A stretch of 64,000 nucleotides of DNA from an uncultured Apibacter sp. (GCA_945280365.1 CALYQD010000007.1:1-64000); one strand, 5' to 3'. Positions 25,736 to 35,631 are shown, counted from the first letter of the stretch. The notes: a model not told the origin generated them from the sequence alone. Translations and numbers: made by a program.

Positions 25736-26125
25736 ATGATAAAAATAATATTTTTTCTTGCATTTTTCTATTGGCTGTGCCTGTTTTCGTCATCTAGTTT
25801 TTACGGAAATTTTAATCTTGATTCAACAGTAAAAAGTGAAGATGGTGAGTACTATGCCAATATATACAAACATCTTCCCACTTCACCAATTTCAATTGCG
25901 CAAATATTAGGCGGTAATAAATATTTCATCGTTCTATATAATAAAAAGGGAGAAGAGCTTTGGAGAGTATCTTATTTTGATTATATTGCCGAACCAATGA
26001 AATATGAAAAGATGTATTTCCCTGATGAAATAGATAGTACTTTTATTTGCCCGACAAATCATGGTTATGATGGACACGATTTTTCAAAAACCATACGTAA
26101 TCATAAAGTAGTGTCAATCAAGTAA
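25736..26125 (+). CDS. Small membrane-anchored protein, paralogue of the previous gene
   Basis: 129 residues with an N-terminal hydrophobic helix (IKIIFFLAFFYWLCLF), then SSSSFYGNFNLDST, EDGEYYANIYKHLPTSPI and NKYFIVLYNKKGEELW, matching the preceding protein almost motif for motif. The cytoplasmic extension of its paralogue is missing and it ends with a longer tail (NHGYDGHDFSKT). A recent tandem duplication with divergence is likely. Confidence 0.5.
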   Translation: MIKIIFFLAFFYWLCLFSSSSFYGNFNLDSTVKSEDGEYYANIYKHLPTSPISIAQILGGNKYFIVLYNKKGEELWRVSYFDYIAEPMKYEKMYFPDEIDSTFICPTNHGYDGHDFSKTIRNHKVVSIK

Positions 26126-26301
26126 TTTAAACTGGGTTAGCAAAATTCTTAGATGATTATTTATCTTCGTCTCATTTATAAAAAACTAATTCTAGCTTAA
26201 GATATTTCTTAAATGTAGGGCAATAAATATAAAAATCTGGTTTAACTGATATAGAGGATATACAAGTATCAATTCTTATGAGATATAGCCAAATACTATT
26301 C
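26126..26301. other. Non-coding end of the cassette
   Basis: No credible gene. A 21-residue frame at 26278-26343 (MRYSQILFLLILLVIILNIYI) is hydrophobic but too short to judge. Confidence 0.3.
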
Positions 26302-26628
26302 TTATTAATTTTGTTAGTAATAATACTCAATATTTATATATGAAAAAAATAAATCCTTTTTTAAATAAAATTAAATTTTAAGCAAAATATGGATTTATAT
26401 TTTAAAAATAAATGTAAAAAATTATATATCTAAAAAAAATATTCTTTGTTAAGTTAAAAAATTGAAAAAACTCTTTTATTTATAAAACTTATAAATATTA
26501 AAGATAATAAGATGTAAAAGTCTTTTTATTAAGTTAAATTTTGTATATTTGTACTGCTAAAGCTATGACTAAATTCTGCAGTTGAAATAATGTTTTCAAA
26601 AACAAGTGAATACGCAATTAAAATTATG
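26302..26628 (+). repeat. Right direct repeat: rrf2 promoter and start
   Basis: The intact counterpart of the repeat at 23048-23385. It holds the -7 motif TATATTTG and runs into the first 13 codons of the Rrf2 gene at 26590. The two copies bracket about 2.9 kb of cassette genes. Confidence 0.8.
26544..26551 (+). promoter_or_regulatory. -7 promoter element of the nitrate operon (TATATTTG)
   Basis: An exact match to the Bacteroidota TAnnTTTG element, 38 bases before the rrf2 start. No clear -33 TTTG is seen at the usual distance. It probably drives rrf2 and the nitrate genes behind it. Confidence 0.5.
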
Positions 26629-26979
26629 ATTTATCTAAGTGCAAATAGCACTAAAGATAGTTTATGCCAAGTTAAAGAAATTAGTAAAGCATTAGGAACT
26701 CCGGGTCCATTTACAGCAAAAATTTTACAACAATTAGTTAAATCAGATTTATTGTTTTCAATGAAGGGGAAAAATGGTGGCTTTACTTTAAGTAGAGATT
26801 TAGGAGATATAAAAATTTCGGACATAGTGATTGCGGTTGACGGAGAAAAATCAATTAATCGATGTATTTTAGGTTTAAAAAATTGTTCTTCAGAAAATCC
26901 ATGTCCTTTACATCATAAATTTTATAAAATTAAAGATGATTTTAAAAAATATGTTTTAGATTCTAATCTAAAAGAATAA
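26590..26979 (+). CDS. Rrf2-family regulator heading the nitrate operon
   Basis: 129 residues. The winged helix includes TSEYAIKIMIYLS and the wing KGKNGGFTLSRD. Cysteines in CILGLKNCSSENPC match the spacing of the regulator at 22546, so an Fe-S or NO-sensing site is plausible. It is shorter at the C-terminus than its paralogue by about 17 residues. The first narK starts 39 bases downstream. It probably controls the nitrate genes in response to NO, oxygen or nitrite. Confidence 0.83.
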   Translation: MFSKTSEYAIKIMIYLSANSTKDSLCQVKEISKALGTPGPFTAKILQQLVKSDLLFSMKGKNGGFTLSRDLGDIKISDIVIAVDGEKSINRCILGLKNCSSENPCPLHHKFYKIKDDFKKYVLDSNLKE

Positions 26980-27018
26980 ATTATAAACTATAAACTATTA
27001 TTAAAACTACTTTATTAA

Positions 27019-28494
27019 ATGAGCACTAAATTACTTCAATCTCACAAGATTCTGTTTTTGAATACTCTGGCTTTTACCGTATGTTTCGCCTGTTGGACTC
27101 TCAATGGGGTATTAGTTACATATTTAGTAGATAAAAGTATATTTGACTTTACAGTTGTTGAAACCGGTTGGCTATTAGGAATTCCTGTTTTAACGGGTTC
27201 TTTATTACGACTTCCAGTAGGAATAATGACCGATAAATTTGGTGGAAAATACGTTTTTGCAGGGTTACTTTTATTCTGTTCAATACCTCTATTTTTATTA
27301 CCGATGGCAAAATCATTTGTGGTTTTCGCTTTATTAAGCTTTTTATTTGGATTTGTAGGAACTAGTTTTGCTATTGGGGTTGGATATACTTCGGTATGGT
27401 ATCCTAAAGAATGGCAAGGAAGAGCGTTGGGTATTTTTGGTATGGGAAATGCAGGAGCAGCCTTAACTACTTTTTTTGCCCCAAGCTTACTAAATTACTT
27501 TTCTAAAAATGATCCTGACAACGGATGGAAAATGCTTCCTATAACTTACGGAACCGTACTTGTAGTTATAGGGATTTTATTCTTATTGTTTGCTAAAAAT
27601 AAAAAACCTGCGGGAAATTCAAAAAATATGAATCAAATGCTTTCTCCTTTGAAAAAAGGAAGAGTTTGGAGATTTGGATTATATTACTTATTGGTATTCG
27701 GCTTCTTTGTAGCCTATTCTCAATGGTTGGTACCGAACTTTATGAATGTATATGGAACCTCTTTAGTAGTTGCCGGAATGTTCGCTTCCTATTTTAGTCT
27801 TCCTTCCGGTGTAATACGAGCATTTGGCGGATATCTTTCAGATAAATTTGGAGCGAGAAAAGTAATGTATTGGGTCTTAGGATCATCAGTAGCTTTAAGT
27901 TTCTTATTAATGTTTCCAAAGATGGAAATCTATACAGATGGACAAGGAGTTTCAGCTAATAAAAATGGAATTGTTACCAAAGTAACCGCTAATAGTATTA
28001 CCGTTGATAATAAAGAATATGCTATTAAAGAAAAAGACGAAAAGGGGGATAAGAAGAAAAATATATTTCCCACTAAAGAGACTTGGCAGGAAATCGTAGT
28101 AAAAGAAAATCAACAAGTAAATAAAAAAGATTTATTAGCTAAAGGTATTACCGAAATAAAATTCGACGCAAATATGTGGGTCTATCTGGTATTGGTTATA
28201 TGTATAGGAATTTCTTGGGGAATAGGAAAAGCAGCAGTTTACAAACATATACCTGAATACTTTCCCAATGAAGTGGGAGTGGTAGGTGGAATGGTAGGCC
28301 TTATTGGGGGATTAGGCGGTTTTATCGGACCGATTATTTTTGGATATTTTCTTAATTATACTGGATTATGGACCAGTTCTTGGATATTAATATTTATTAT
28401 ATCATTAATCTGTTTGATTTGTATGCATAGAGTGATATTAAAAATGACTCGAGAAAAGATGCCTGAAATTTATAATGATATAGAAAATAAATAA
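27019..28494 (+). CDS. narK: NarK-type nitrate/nitrite MFS transporter with an inserted domain
   Basis: 491 residues with 12 predicted helices. The nitrate-signature glycine-rich stretches are visible (GMGNAGAALTTFFAP near 141-155 and GLIGGLGGFIGP in the second half), as is the MFS loop GIMTDKFGG. Between helices 8 and 9 there is an extra soluble stretch (about 301-386) with GIVTKVTANSITVDNKEY and then VVKENQQVNKKDLLAKGI, which looks like a barrel-sandwich hybrid (lipoyl-like) fold. The common NarK has no such insert. First of two narK genes in the operon. This one may be the nitrate/proton symporter type, by position only. Confidence 0.9.
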   Translation: MSTKLLQSHKILFLNTLAFTVCFACWTLNGVLVTYLVDKSIFDFTVVETGWLLGIPVLTGSLLRLPVGIMTDKFGGKYVFAGLLLFCSIPLFLLPMAKSFVVFALLSFLFGFVGTSFAIGVGYTSVWYPKEWQGRALGIFGMGNAGAALTTFFAPSLLNYFSKNDPDNGWKMLPITYGTVLVVIGILFLLFAKNKKPAGNSKNMNQMLSPLKKGRVWRFGLYYLLVFGFFVAYSQWLVPNFMNVYGTSLVVAGMFASYFSLPSGVIRAFGGYLSDKFGARKVMYWVLGSSVALSFLLMFPKMEIYTDGQGVSANKNGIVTKVTANSITVDNKEYAIKEKDEKGDKKKNIFPTKETWQEIVVKENQQVNKKDLLAKGITEIKFDANMWVYLVLVICIGISWGIGKAAVYKHIPEYFPNEVGVVGGMVGLIGGLGGFIGPIIFGYFLNYTGLWTSSWILIFIISLICLICMHRVILKMTREKMPEIYNDIENK

Positions 28495-28532
28495 TAGATA
28501 TAAAAAATTATAACTTAAAATAAATACAAATA

Positions 28533-29888
28533 ATGGGTACATGGCTAAAAGAATGGAAGCCTGAAGATCATAATTTTTGGGAATCTACAGGAAAGAAAAT
28601 AGCTTGGAGAACTTTAACTATAACCACTATTTCATTAACATTATCATTTATAGTGTGGTATCTAATGAGTGGTATCGTAACAAAATTACCGGGTATAGGT
28701 TTTAACTTTACAGAAAAAGAACTATTCTGGTTGGCTTCTTTACCTGGATTGGCTGCCGGAACGTTACGTATTGTACATACCTTCTTAATTCCAATTTATG
28801 GAACTAGACATACTGTAACATTCTCTACTTTGATAAAATTAATACCGGTGGTAGGTATTGCTTTGGCAGTAATGAATCCTGAAACTCCATTTTGGGTTTT
28901 TGCTGTTTTAGCATTTACTATGGGTTTTGGAGGTGGTGACTTCTCTTCTTTTATGCCCTCAACAAATATGTTTTTTCCTGCCCGTTTAAAAGGTACGGCA
29001 TTAGGGGTACAAGCAGGTATTGGTAACTTCGGTGTAAGTATAGTACAATTTTTAACTCCGGCTTTATTAGGAGTTGCAATTGTAGGAGCTCCTGAAATTT
29101 TAAAAACTACCGATCCATTAACTCACGAAGTAACAACTAAACCTATTTATTTACAAAGTACTGCATTAATCTATGCGCCAATACTAATTATAATGACTTT
29201 AGTTTGTTGGTTCGGTTTACGAAGCATTCCTTTAAAATCTTCCTTTAAAGAGCAATTAGGGATTTTTAAAATAAAACATACTTGGTTTTGTACCATAACT
29301 TATTTTATGACATTTGGTACATTCTCAGGTCTTGCTGCAGCATTTCCATTGATGATTAAATCATTATACGGTGATTTTCCCGGAGCTCCTGATCCGCTAA
29401 AATATGCATTCTATGGACCATTAATCGGTTCAGCTAGTAGAGTTGTGTTTGGATTTGTTGCGGACAGAGTAGGTGGTTCGGTGTTAACAACTATAACCGG
29501 GTTAGGATTTGCAGGATGTATCGGGATTATGATTGCTATGGGATTAGTAGCGCCCACTTCTGTAGATCAATTCCCGTATTTTTTAGCAATGATGTTGACC
29601 ATATTCTTTTTTTCAGGTATGGGAAATGCAGGAACTTTCAGACAATATCCTATCATATTCAAAGATAATCCGGTTCATTCCGCAGGAGTTATTGGTTGGA
29701 CAGCAGCTATAGCAGCTTACGGACCATTTATTTTTTCAATGATAATCGGAGCTGAATTAGAATCATCTAAAGCATCAGGTTTAAAAAGTGTAAATACCTT
29801 TTTCTGGGGAATTTTAATTTTCTCATTGTTAGCTACAGTTATTAATTGGTATTATTATCAAAGAAAAGGAGCTGAAAGACCAAGTTAA
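28533..29888 (+). CDS. narK: NarK-type nitrate/nitrite MFS transporter, second copy
   Basis: 451 residues with about 12 helices and the signatures GFGGGDFSSFMPSTNMFFP and FFSGMGNAGTFRQYPII of the NarK family. It contains the periplasmic extension after helix 5 common in NarK2-type proteins (AIVGAPEILKTTDPL). Probably the nitrate/nitrite antiporter paired with the preceding protein, as in fused NarK1-NarK2 systems. Starts 38 bases after it. Confidence 0.9.
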   Translation: MGTWLKEWKPEDHNFWESTGKKIAWRTLTITTISLTLSFIVWYLMSGIVTKLPGIGFNFTEKELFWLASLPGLAAGTLRIVHTFLIPIYGTRHTVTFSTLIKLIPVVGIALAVMNPETPFWVFAVLAFTMGFGGGDFSSFMPSTNMFFPARLKGTALGVQAGIGNFGVSIVQFLTPALLGVAIVGAPEILKTTDPLTHEVTTKPIYLQSTALIYAPILIIMTLVCWFGLRSIPLKSSFKEQLGIFKIKHTWFCTITYFMTFGTFSGLAAAFPLMIKSLYGDFPGAPDPLKYAFYGPLIGSASRVVFGFVADRVGGSVLTTITGLGFAGCIGIMIAMGLVAPTSVDQFPYFLAMMLTIFFFSGMGNAGTFRQYPIIFKDNPVHSAGVIGWTAAIAAYGPFIFSMIIGAELESSKASGLKSVNTFFWGILIFSLLATVINWYYYQRKGAERPS

Positions 29889-29903
29889 AAAATCATAATA
29901 ATT

Positions 29904-30959
29904 ATGTTTAAATCATTCAGTACGCTTAATAAAAAAGCATTAATTAAAGCAATTACTGCTACTTTGCTTATTATTGCGTTAGTATTTATAGGTTCGCGTA
30001 ATCTACAAAATTTTGATGCGGCATTAATTGCCTACTTATTTGGATCGGTTTTTTGCGTATTTGGAGTGACTTACCGTTATTCAATTTGGTTACAACGTCC
30101 TCCTACTAAAATGTATTGGAAACGTTCTTGGCAATTTTTATTTAGTAAGCATTTTATTGCTTATACAATAAGAGGGCTTAAATTATTTTGTCAAAATATT
30201 CTATTTCAGAAATTTATATATCCTAGAGGGAGAACACGTTGGATAGGACACTTCTTGTTAGCTACAGGATGTTTAATAGCTTTTTGTATAACCTTTCCAC
30301 TTACTTTCGGTTGGATACATTTTACCTTGGAATCAGGTTCTATGTCCACCTATGAAGCTCATATGTTCGGGTTTAAAGTAATGGATTTTCAATTAGGTTC
30401 TATACTGGCATTTATTATCTTCCATGCTTTAGTATGGTGTTCTATTTTAGTCATTATCGGCTGTATGATGATGATGAAAAGAAGATTGACTAACGGTGGG
30501 TTAATTGCCACCCAAACATTTGATGGAGATTGGTTACCGTTATTATTGCTTATAGCAATTTCATTAACAGGAATCGGAATTGTTTTCGATTATACATATT
30601 TAGATGGAAAAACCAATCAATTTATGTCTGTTTCTCATGCAGTAACAGTAATACTATTTTTAGTTTGGATGCCTTTTGGGAAATTCTTTCACATTTTCCA
30701 GCGTCCGGCACAATTGGGTGCAAATATCTATAAAACGGAAGGTATTAAACATGGAATGGCTGTTTGTCCTCATACAAAAGAAGAATTTGCCACCAAAATG
30801 CATGTGAACGATCTTAAAACGATAACTAAAGAACTTGGATTTGACTTCACATTAGAAGATGGAACCAGCTACTTAGATTACAGTCCCGAAGGAAAAAGAT
30901 CTGCTCTTGCTTTGGCACATTTGAAGGCAAGAAAAGAATCCGGAAGTTACTTTGGATAA
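29904..30959 (+). CDS. NarI-like cytochrome b membrane subunit
   Basis: 351 residues with about six helices. Histidines that could bind haem b lie in membrane contexts (GHFLLATGCLIAF, FHALVWCSILVIIGC, SVSHAVTVILFLVW). This is the pattern of nitrate reductase gamma or HdrE-like quinol-oxidising subunits. The C-terminal 80 residues are soluble (KTEGIKHGMAVCPHTKEEF onward). Its place before the catalytic subunit suggests it takes electrons from menaquinol. The exact family is less certain than the role. Confidence 0.7.
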   Translation: MFKSFSTLNKKALIKAITATLLIIALVFIGSRNLQNFDAALIAYLFGSVFCVFGVTYRYSIWLQRPPTKMYWKRSWQFLFSKHFIAYTIRGLKLFCQNILFQKFIYPRGRTRWIGHFLLATGCLIAFCITFPLTFGWIHFTLESGSMSTYEAHMFGFKVMDFQLGSILAFIIFHALVWCSILVIIGCMMMMKRRLTNGGLIATQTFDGDWLPLLLLIAISLTGIGIVFDYTYLDGKTNQFMSVSHAVTVILFLVWMPFGKFFHIFQRPAQLGANIYKTEGIKHGMAVCPHTKEEFATKMHVNDLKTITKELGFDFTLEDGTSYLDYSPEGKRSALALAHLKARKESGSYFG

Positions 30960-31014
30960 AAATGAACAAAAAATTTTTATAAATCATTTATAAGCATAAA
31001 ATAAAATTAATTAT

Positions 31015-33237
31015 ATGGCTAAATTACCTGTAGGTACAGAAAAAATTATTGAGCAATTTGGTCCTCATAAAAATTATGTACCAAAAGATGGTTTTAAAGG
31101 AACATCAGATCCCGACAAGCTTGTAAAAACTCATTGTTGTTTTTGCGGGATGCAATGTGGTATTCAGCTTAAGGTTAAAGACAATAAAGTTGTTGGATTT
31201 GAGCCTTGGAAAGAATTTCCATTTAATGAAGGGAGACTATGTCCTAAAGGAGTTCAGCGATATTTACAAGATAACCATCCCGATAGATTAACGCATCCTT
31301 TGCAAAGAATAGAAGGAGAAGGATTCAAGCCTATCGGTTGGGATGATGCGTTTGATAAAATTATAACAGAAATAAAAAGAATCCAAGGAGAGTATGGAAA
31401 TAATGCATTTGCAATGCTTTCGGGAGTTTCATTAACGAATGAAAAAAGTTATATGATCGGTAAATTTGCCCGTGTAGCTTTAAAAACTGCTAATTTGGAT
31501 TACAATGGAAGACTTTGTATGGTTAGTGCCGGTGCAGGAAATAAAAAAGCATTTGGCATGGATAGAGCCTCCAATAGTTGGGCGGACTTAAAACATGCTG
31601 AAGTTATCATGGTTGCGGGAGCTAATGTTAGTGAAACGTTTCCGACATTAACTTATCGTCTTTGGGAAGCCAGAGATAACGGTGCCAAACTAATAGTAGT
31701 GGATCCGAGGGTTACTCCGTTTGCAAGAACTGCAGACTTACACCTAGATTTACGTCCCGGAACGGATTCGGCTTTATACGGAGCAATACTTAAAATTTTA
31801 TTTGATAATGATTGGGTAGATCATGAATTTATTGAAAAACATACTTCAGGTTTAGATGAAACTCTTGCTTCTGTTCAAGATCATACAGTAGAATGGGCAG
31901 AAGAAGTTACCGGTGTATCTGCAGATAAAATACGTAAAGCTGCTGAAATGTGGGGGAAAGCGAATACCAGTTTCTTACTGCACGCTCGTGGAATTGAACA
32001 ACATACCAAAGGAGTTGATAATGTGGTTGGATGTATTAATTTGGTATTAGCAACCGGAAGAATAGGAAAACCTTATTGTGGCTATGGAACTATTACAGGA
32101 CAAGGAAATGGACAAGGAGGTAGAGAGCACGGACACAAATGCGATCAGCTTCCTGGAAATAGAGATATAGAAAATCCTGAAGACAGAAAAATCGTTTCTG
32201 AAATATGGGGAATAGATGAAAAAGACCTTCCTCGTAAAGGATATAGTTCATGGGAAATTATAGAAGCTATTCATAGAGGAGAAATTAAAGGATTAATTTC
32301 CATTTGTTTTAATCCATTGGTTTCTTTACCTAATAATAATTATGTACGATCTGCTTTAGAAAAACTAGAATTTTATGTTGCTATAGACTTTTTCTTAAAT
32401 GAAACTGCACGCCATGCTGATATGGTATTAGCCGGATCGTTACAAGAAGAAGAGGAAGGTACCGTTACTACAGCAGAAGGACGTGTAGTAAGGGTACGTC
32501 AGGCTGTAACGCCTCCAGGAAATGCCAGAACAGATACTAGCATTATTTTGGAATTAGCAAGAAGACTAGGAGTTGAATCTTATTTCCCTTATAAAAATAG
32601 TGAAGAAATTTTCAATGAATTAAGAAAAGCATCTAGAAACAGTAGGGCAGATTATTACGGGATAACTTACGATAGGATTGAAAAAGAAATGGGAGTATTT
32701 TGGCCTTGTCCTGAATTAGATCATCCGGGAACTCCAAGGCTTTGGGAAGATTATAAATTCAAAACTCCAGATGGTAAAGCACATTTTAATCCTGCTCCAT
32801 ATCGACAATCTTCAGAAATGACCGATGAAGAGTATCCGATTATTTTAACTACAGGACGTGTGGTCTCTCAATATTTGAGCGGGACACAAACAAGGAGAAT
32901 AGGGAAGTTGGTAGACCAATATCCTGAACCTTTATTGGAAATACATCCTAAGCTTGCCCTAAAATACGGAATACAAGATCATGACTTAATTCGCGTAGTA
33001 ACTCGAAGAGGAGAAATGTTAATACCTGCTAATGTGGTGGAAACTATAAGAGAAGATACCGTATTTATACCTTATCATTGGGGAGGAAAACATTCGGCAA
33101 ATCAATTAACCATATCAACTTTAGATCCTGTATCTAAAATGCCTGAATTTAAAGTTTGTGCATGCAAATTAATTAATACAGGTAAAAAAGAAACGATAGA
33201 GGAAGAATCTAAAGCATATCAAAGTTCAATTGACTAA
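31015..33237 (+). CDS. Molybdopterin nitrate reductase, catalytic subunit
   Basis: 740 residues of the DMSO-reductase family. The N-terminal [4Fe-4S] site is C41-x2-C44-x3-C48 ... C76. Cys168 in GRLCM is at the place of the molybdenum ligand, as in Nap/Nas-type enzymes rather than NarG (Asp). There is no twin-arginine signal, so it should be cytoplasmic. Closest in layout to Nas/Nap nitrate reductases, but the neighbours (NarI-like, 4Fe-4S, Rieske proteins) suggest respiration. It is not NarG, nor formate dehydrogenase, which would need selenocysteine or other contexts. Confidence 0.85.
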   Translation: MAKLPVGTEKIIEQFGPHKNYVPKDGFKGTSDPDKLVKTHCCFCGMQCGIQLKVKDNKVVGFEPWKEFPFNEGRLCPKGVQRYLQDNHPDRLTHPLQRIEGEGFKPIGWDDAFDKIITEIKRIQGEYGNNAFAMLSGVSLTNEKSYMIGKFARVALKTANLDYNGRLCMVSAGAGNKKAFGMDRASNSWADLKHAEVIMVAGANVSETFPTLTYRLWEARDNGAKLIVVDPRVTPFARTADLHLDLRPGTDSALYGAILKILFDNDWVDHEFIEKHTSGLDETLASVQDHTVEWAEEVTGVSADKIRKAAEMWGKANTSFLLHARGIEQHTKGVDNVVGCINLVLATGRIGKPYCGYGTITGQGNGQGGREHGHKCDQLPGNRDIENPEDRKIVSEIWGIDEKDLPRKGYSSWEIIEAIHRGEIKGLISICFNPLVSLPNNNYVRSALEKLEFYVAIDFFLNETARHADMVLAGSLQEEEEGTVTTAEGRVVRVRQAVTPPGNARTDTSIILELARRLGVESYFPYKNSEEIFNELRKASRNSRADYYGITYDRIEKEMGVFWPCPELDHPGTPRLWEDYKFKTPDGKAHFNPAPYRQSSEMTDEEYPIILTTGRVVSQYLSGTQTRRIGKLVDQYPEPLLEIHPKLALKYGIQDHDLIRVVTRRGEMLIPANVVETIREDTVFIPYHWGGKHSANQLTISTLDPVSKMPEFKVCACKLINTGKKETIEEESKAYQSSID

Positions 33238-33247
33238 AAAAGAGAAT

Positions 33248-33817
33248 ATGATCAGTACAGAATATAATAAAAATGTAGGCTTTTTTGTAGACATGCAAAG
33301 ATGCATCGGATGTCATGCTTGTGAAATGGCGTGTGCAGAATGCGAAACTAATGGGCAGGATAGTATGATTAATATCCATTACGTTGATCGTAAACATACG
33401 ATACAAACTACCGTTCAAGTTTGCATGCATTGTGATGACCCCGTATGTGCCAATGTTTGTCCGGCTGATGCCATTACCAAAGATGTATTTGGTGTTGTAC
33501 ATTCCGCTAATACTTCCCGCTGTATCGGTTGTTCTAATTGCGTGATGGCTTGTCCTTTCGGAGTTCCTAAAAAAATGGAAGAAGCTGAGCTAATGATGAA
33601 ATGCAATATGTGCTATGACAGAACAAGTGCAGGATTAAAGCCAATGTGTGCCACTGTTTGTCCTAGTGGAGCTTTATTTTATGGAACATTAGAAGAAATT
33701 GAAGAAAAACGTCCTAATAGTACGCCGGTAAACAAATTTATATTTGGTAAGCAAGAAGTGGTTACCAAGGTAAACATTATGATGCCAAAAGGAAGTACCG
33801 AATTAAAAGTTCACTAA
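33248..33817 (+). CDS. 4x[4Fe-4S] ferredoxin-type electron transfer subunit
   Basis: About 189 residues with four Cys clusters: [40 protein letters not shown], and CNMCYDR with CATVCP. This makes sixteen ligands for four [4Fe-4S] clusters, as in NarH/DmsB/NrfC. No signal peptide, so it should meet the catalytic subunit on the cytoplasmic side. I chose ATG 33248; a TTG at 33230, inside the preceding gene, would add six residues. Confidence 0.88.
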   Translation: MISTEYNKNVGFFVDMQRCIGCHACEMACAECETNGQDSMINIHYVDRKHTIQTTVQVCMHCDDPVCANVCPADAITKDVFGVVHSANTSRCIGCSNCVMACPFGVPKKMEEAELMMKCNMCYDRTSAGLKPMCATVCPSGALFYGTLEEIEEKRPNSTPVNKFIFGKQEVVTKVNIMMPKGSTELKVH

Positions 33818-33831
33818 TAATTGAAGAAAAA

Positions 33832-34338
33832 ATGTCAAAAAAAGATAAAGAGAAACCAGTATGGAAAACAGATTTTCCAATAAAACAAGATGAAGCAACT
33901 CATGTTTCAAGGAGAGAGTTTGCAAAATTTTTATGTCTGTTATCCGGAGGATTAGCTATAGGTAACGGTGCTATAGCTGCCAAATCATTACTGTTTCCTA
34001 AAAAAAAGCTCAATGAAGAATACTTCGTTTGTGATTCTATAGATGTTCCGATAGGAAAAATGAAAGCCTTTGTGATTAACGATAATCATAAAGTACCATA
34101 CATACTCATTCATTTAGGAGAAGATAAATGGAGATGTTTTGAACAAAAATGCACCCATTTATCTTGTGCCGTATTGTATGATCATGATCAGAATAAGATA
34201 GTTTGCCCTTGTCATAAAGGTTTTTTCGACCCTGAGACAGGTAAAGTTTTACAAGGTCCGCCACCGAGACCCTTACCTCAACTTTCCGTGGTAATACGTG
34301 ATGGAAAGGTATACGTAACAGATAAAGAAAATGCTTAA
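33832..34338 (+). CDS. Rieske [2Fe-2S] protein with twin-arginine anchor
   Basis: 168 residues. VSRREFAKFLCLLSGGLAIG (about 25-44) is a twin-arginine signal or anchor. The Rieske site is visible as CTHLSC and CPCHKGFFD, supplying two Cys and two His ligands and the usual disulfide pair. It should sit outside the cytoplasmic membrane, which makes it odd beside a cytoplasmic-type reductase. It may be an electron link between the membrane subunit and a periplasmic donor. Confidence 0.88.
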   Translation: MSKKDKEKPVWKTDFPIKQDEATHVSRREFAKFLCLLSGGLAIGNGAIAAKSLLFPKKKLNEEYFVCDSIDVPIGKMKAFVINDNHKVPYILIHLGEDKWRCFEQKCTHLSCAVLYDHDQNKIVCPCHKGFFDPETGKVLQGPPPRPLPQLSVVIRDGKVYVTDKENA

Positions 34339-34343
34339 AAATC

Positions 34344-34616
34344 ATGAATAATTTTAAAGAAGTTCAGAATTCGGCTAACAATAATAAAATCAATACCTTA
34401 ATGTCTGCTATTATAGTAGTATTAATATTAATATTAACTTTACAAGTATGGATGATGTACGGAGCCTTAAATAATGCTTTAGATGATAATGAAGCTTTTG
34501 CTTGGGCAACATTTGGAGGTTCGGTTTTTCTGTTTTTTTCTGCTGTATTTTTATTAAGATATTTGCCGGAACCACGGACTAACAAAGTAATAGATCCTAA
34601 TAACAAATATGAATAA
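34344..34616 (+). CDS. Small two-helix membrane protein of the nitrate locus
   Basis: 90 residues with two helices (about 19-38, IIVVLILILTLQVWMMY, and about 54-73, GGSVFLFFSAVFLLRYL). Recalls small accessory membrane proteins of nitrate reductases such as NapE, but I see no signature that proves it. It overlaps the start of moaA by 8 bases, so translation is coupled. Confidence 0.6.
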   Translation: MNNFKEVQNSANNNKINTLMSAIIVVLILILTLQVWMMYGALNNALDDNEAFAWATFGGSVFLFFSAVFLLRYLPEPRTNKVIDPNNKYE

Positions 34617-35592
34617 GTTAGTTGATAATTATAACAGAATTCATAATTATTTAAGAATTTCTTTAACGGATAGTTGTAATTTTCGTTGTATTTATTGCAT
34701 GCCTAATGAAAAAATGCAATGTATGCCTTACAATCATCTCATGAGTCCGCAAGAAATTTTCACAATAGCCGAAACTTTCACTAAATATCAAGTAAATAAA
34801 ATTCGTCTTACTGGAGGAGAGCCTCTGGTAAGACATGATTTTGCTGATATAATCAAGAAATTGTCTAACTTACCTGTAGAATTAAATTTAACTACTAATG
34901 GCGTGTTATTACATAAATATGTTACTCTTTTAAAGGAGATAAATTTAAACACGATAAACATTAGTATTGACAGCTTACGAGAAGAAAAATTTAAATTTTT
35001 AACTAAACGTAATGCATTTAATCAGGTATGGGATAATATTTTACTTTATGTAAACCAAGGTTTTCATATTAAATTAAATATTGTAATAATGAAAGGAATA
35101 AATGAAGATGAAATCAACGACTTTATTTCGTTAACAAAAAACTTTCCTATACAAGTTCGATTTATTGAATTTATGCCTTTTAATGGAAACCAATGGAAAA
35201 AAAGTAAGGTTATAACTATGAAAGATATGTTAACGATTATAGATTCTCAATTTTCCTATCAGAAAATAAAAGATAATAATAACGATACTACTAAAAAGTT
35301 CAAAGTTGAAGGATACGAAGGAACTTTTGCTTTTATAACAACTATGAGTCAACCTTTTTGCCAGGGGTGTAACAGAATGAGAATTACTGCGGATGGAAAA
35401 ATGAAGAATTGCCTTTTTGGAAAAGATGAATTTGATATTTTAGGAATCCTAAGAAAGAAAGGAGATATAGAACCTATTATACATTCCTTTTTGAAAAACA
35501 AGCATAAAAAGATGGGAGGACAATTTGATAATTTTATGAAATTAAATCCTGATTATCTTGAGAATAGAAGTATGATCAAAATTGGAGGATAA
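34609..35592 (+). CDS. moaA: GTP 3',8-cyclase
   Basis: 327 residues. Radical SAM enzyme starting molybdopterin synthesis from GTP. First [4Fe-4S]: C23-x3-C27-x2-C30 (DSCNFRCIYC). Second: CQGCNRMR with the later Cys in MKNCLFG. The C-terminal Gly-Gly pair (MIKIGG) needed with MoaC is present. Length normal. Confidence 0.95.
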   Translation: MNKLVDNYNRIHNYLRISLTDSCNFRCIYCMPNEKMQCMPYNHLMSPQEIFTIAETFTKYQVNKIRLTGGEPLVRHDFADIIKKLSNLPVELNLTTNGVLLHKYVTLLKEINLNTINISIDSLREEKFKFLTKRNAFNQVWDNILLYVNQGFHIKLNIVIMKGINEDEINDFISLTKNFPIQVRFIEFMPFNGNQWKKSKVITMKDMLTIIDSQFSYQKIKDNNNDTTKKFKVEGYEGTFAFITTMSQPFCQGCNRMRITADGKMKNCLFGKDEFDILGILRKKGDIEPIIHSFLKNKHKKMGGQFDNFMKLNPDYLENRSMIKIGG

Positions 35593-35631
35593 TTTTTTCT
35601 TTTCGGTATGCGAAAAAAAACCTATTGAAAA

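Noticed and set aside
31015..33237. Formate dehydrogenase catalytic subunit
   Set aside because: Two adjacent narK genes, a NarI-like subunit and the nitrate/Moco setting favour nitrate. No formate channel or accessory gene is present.
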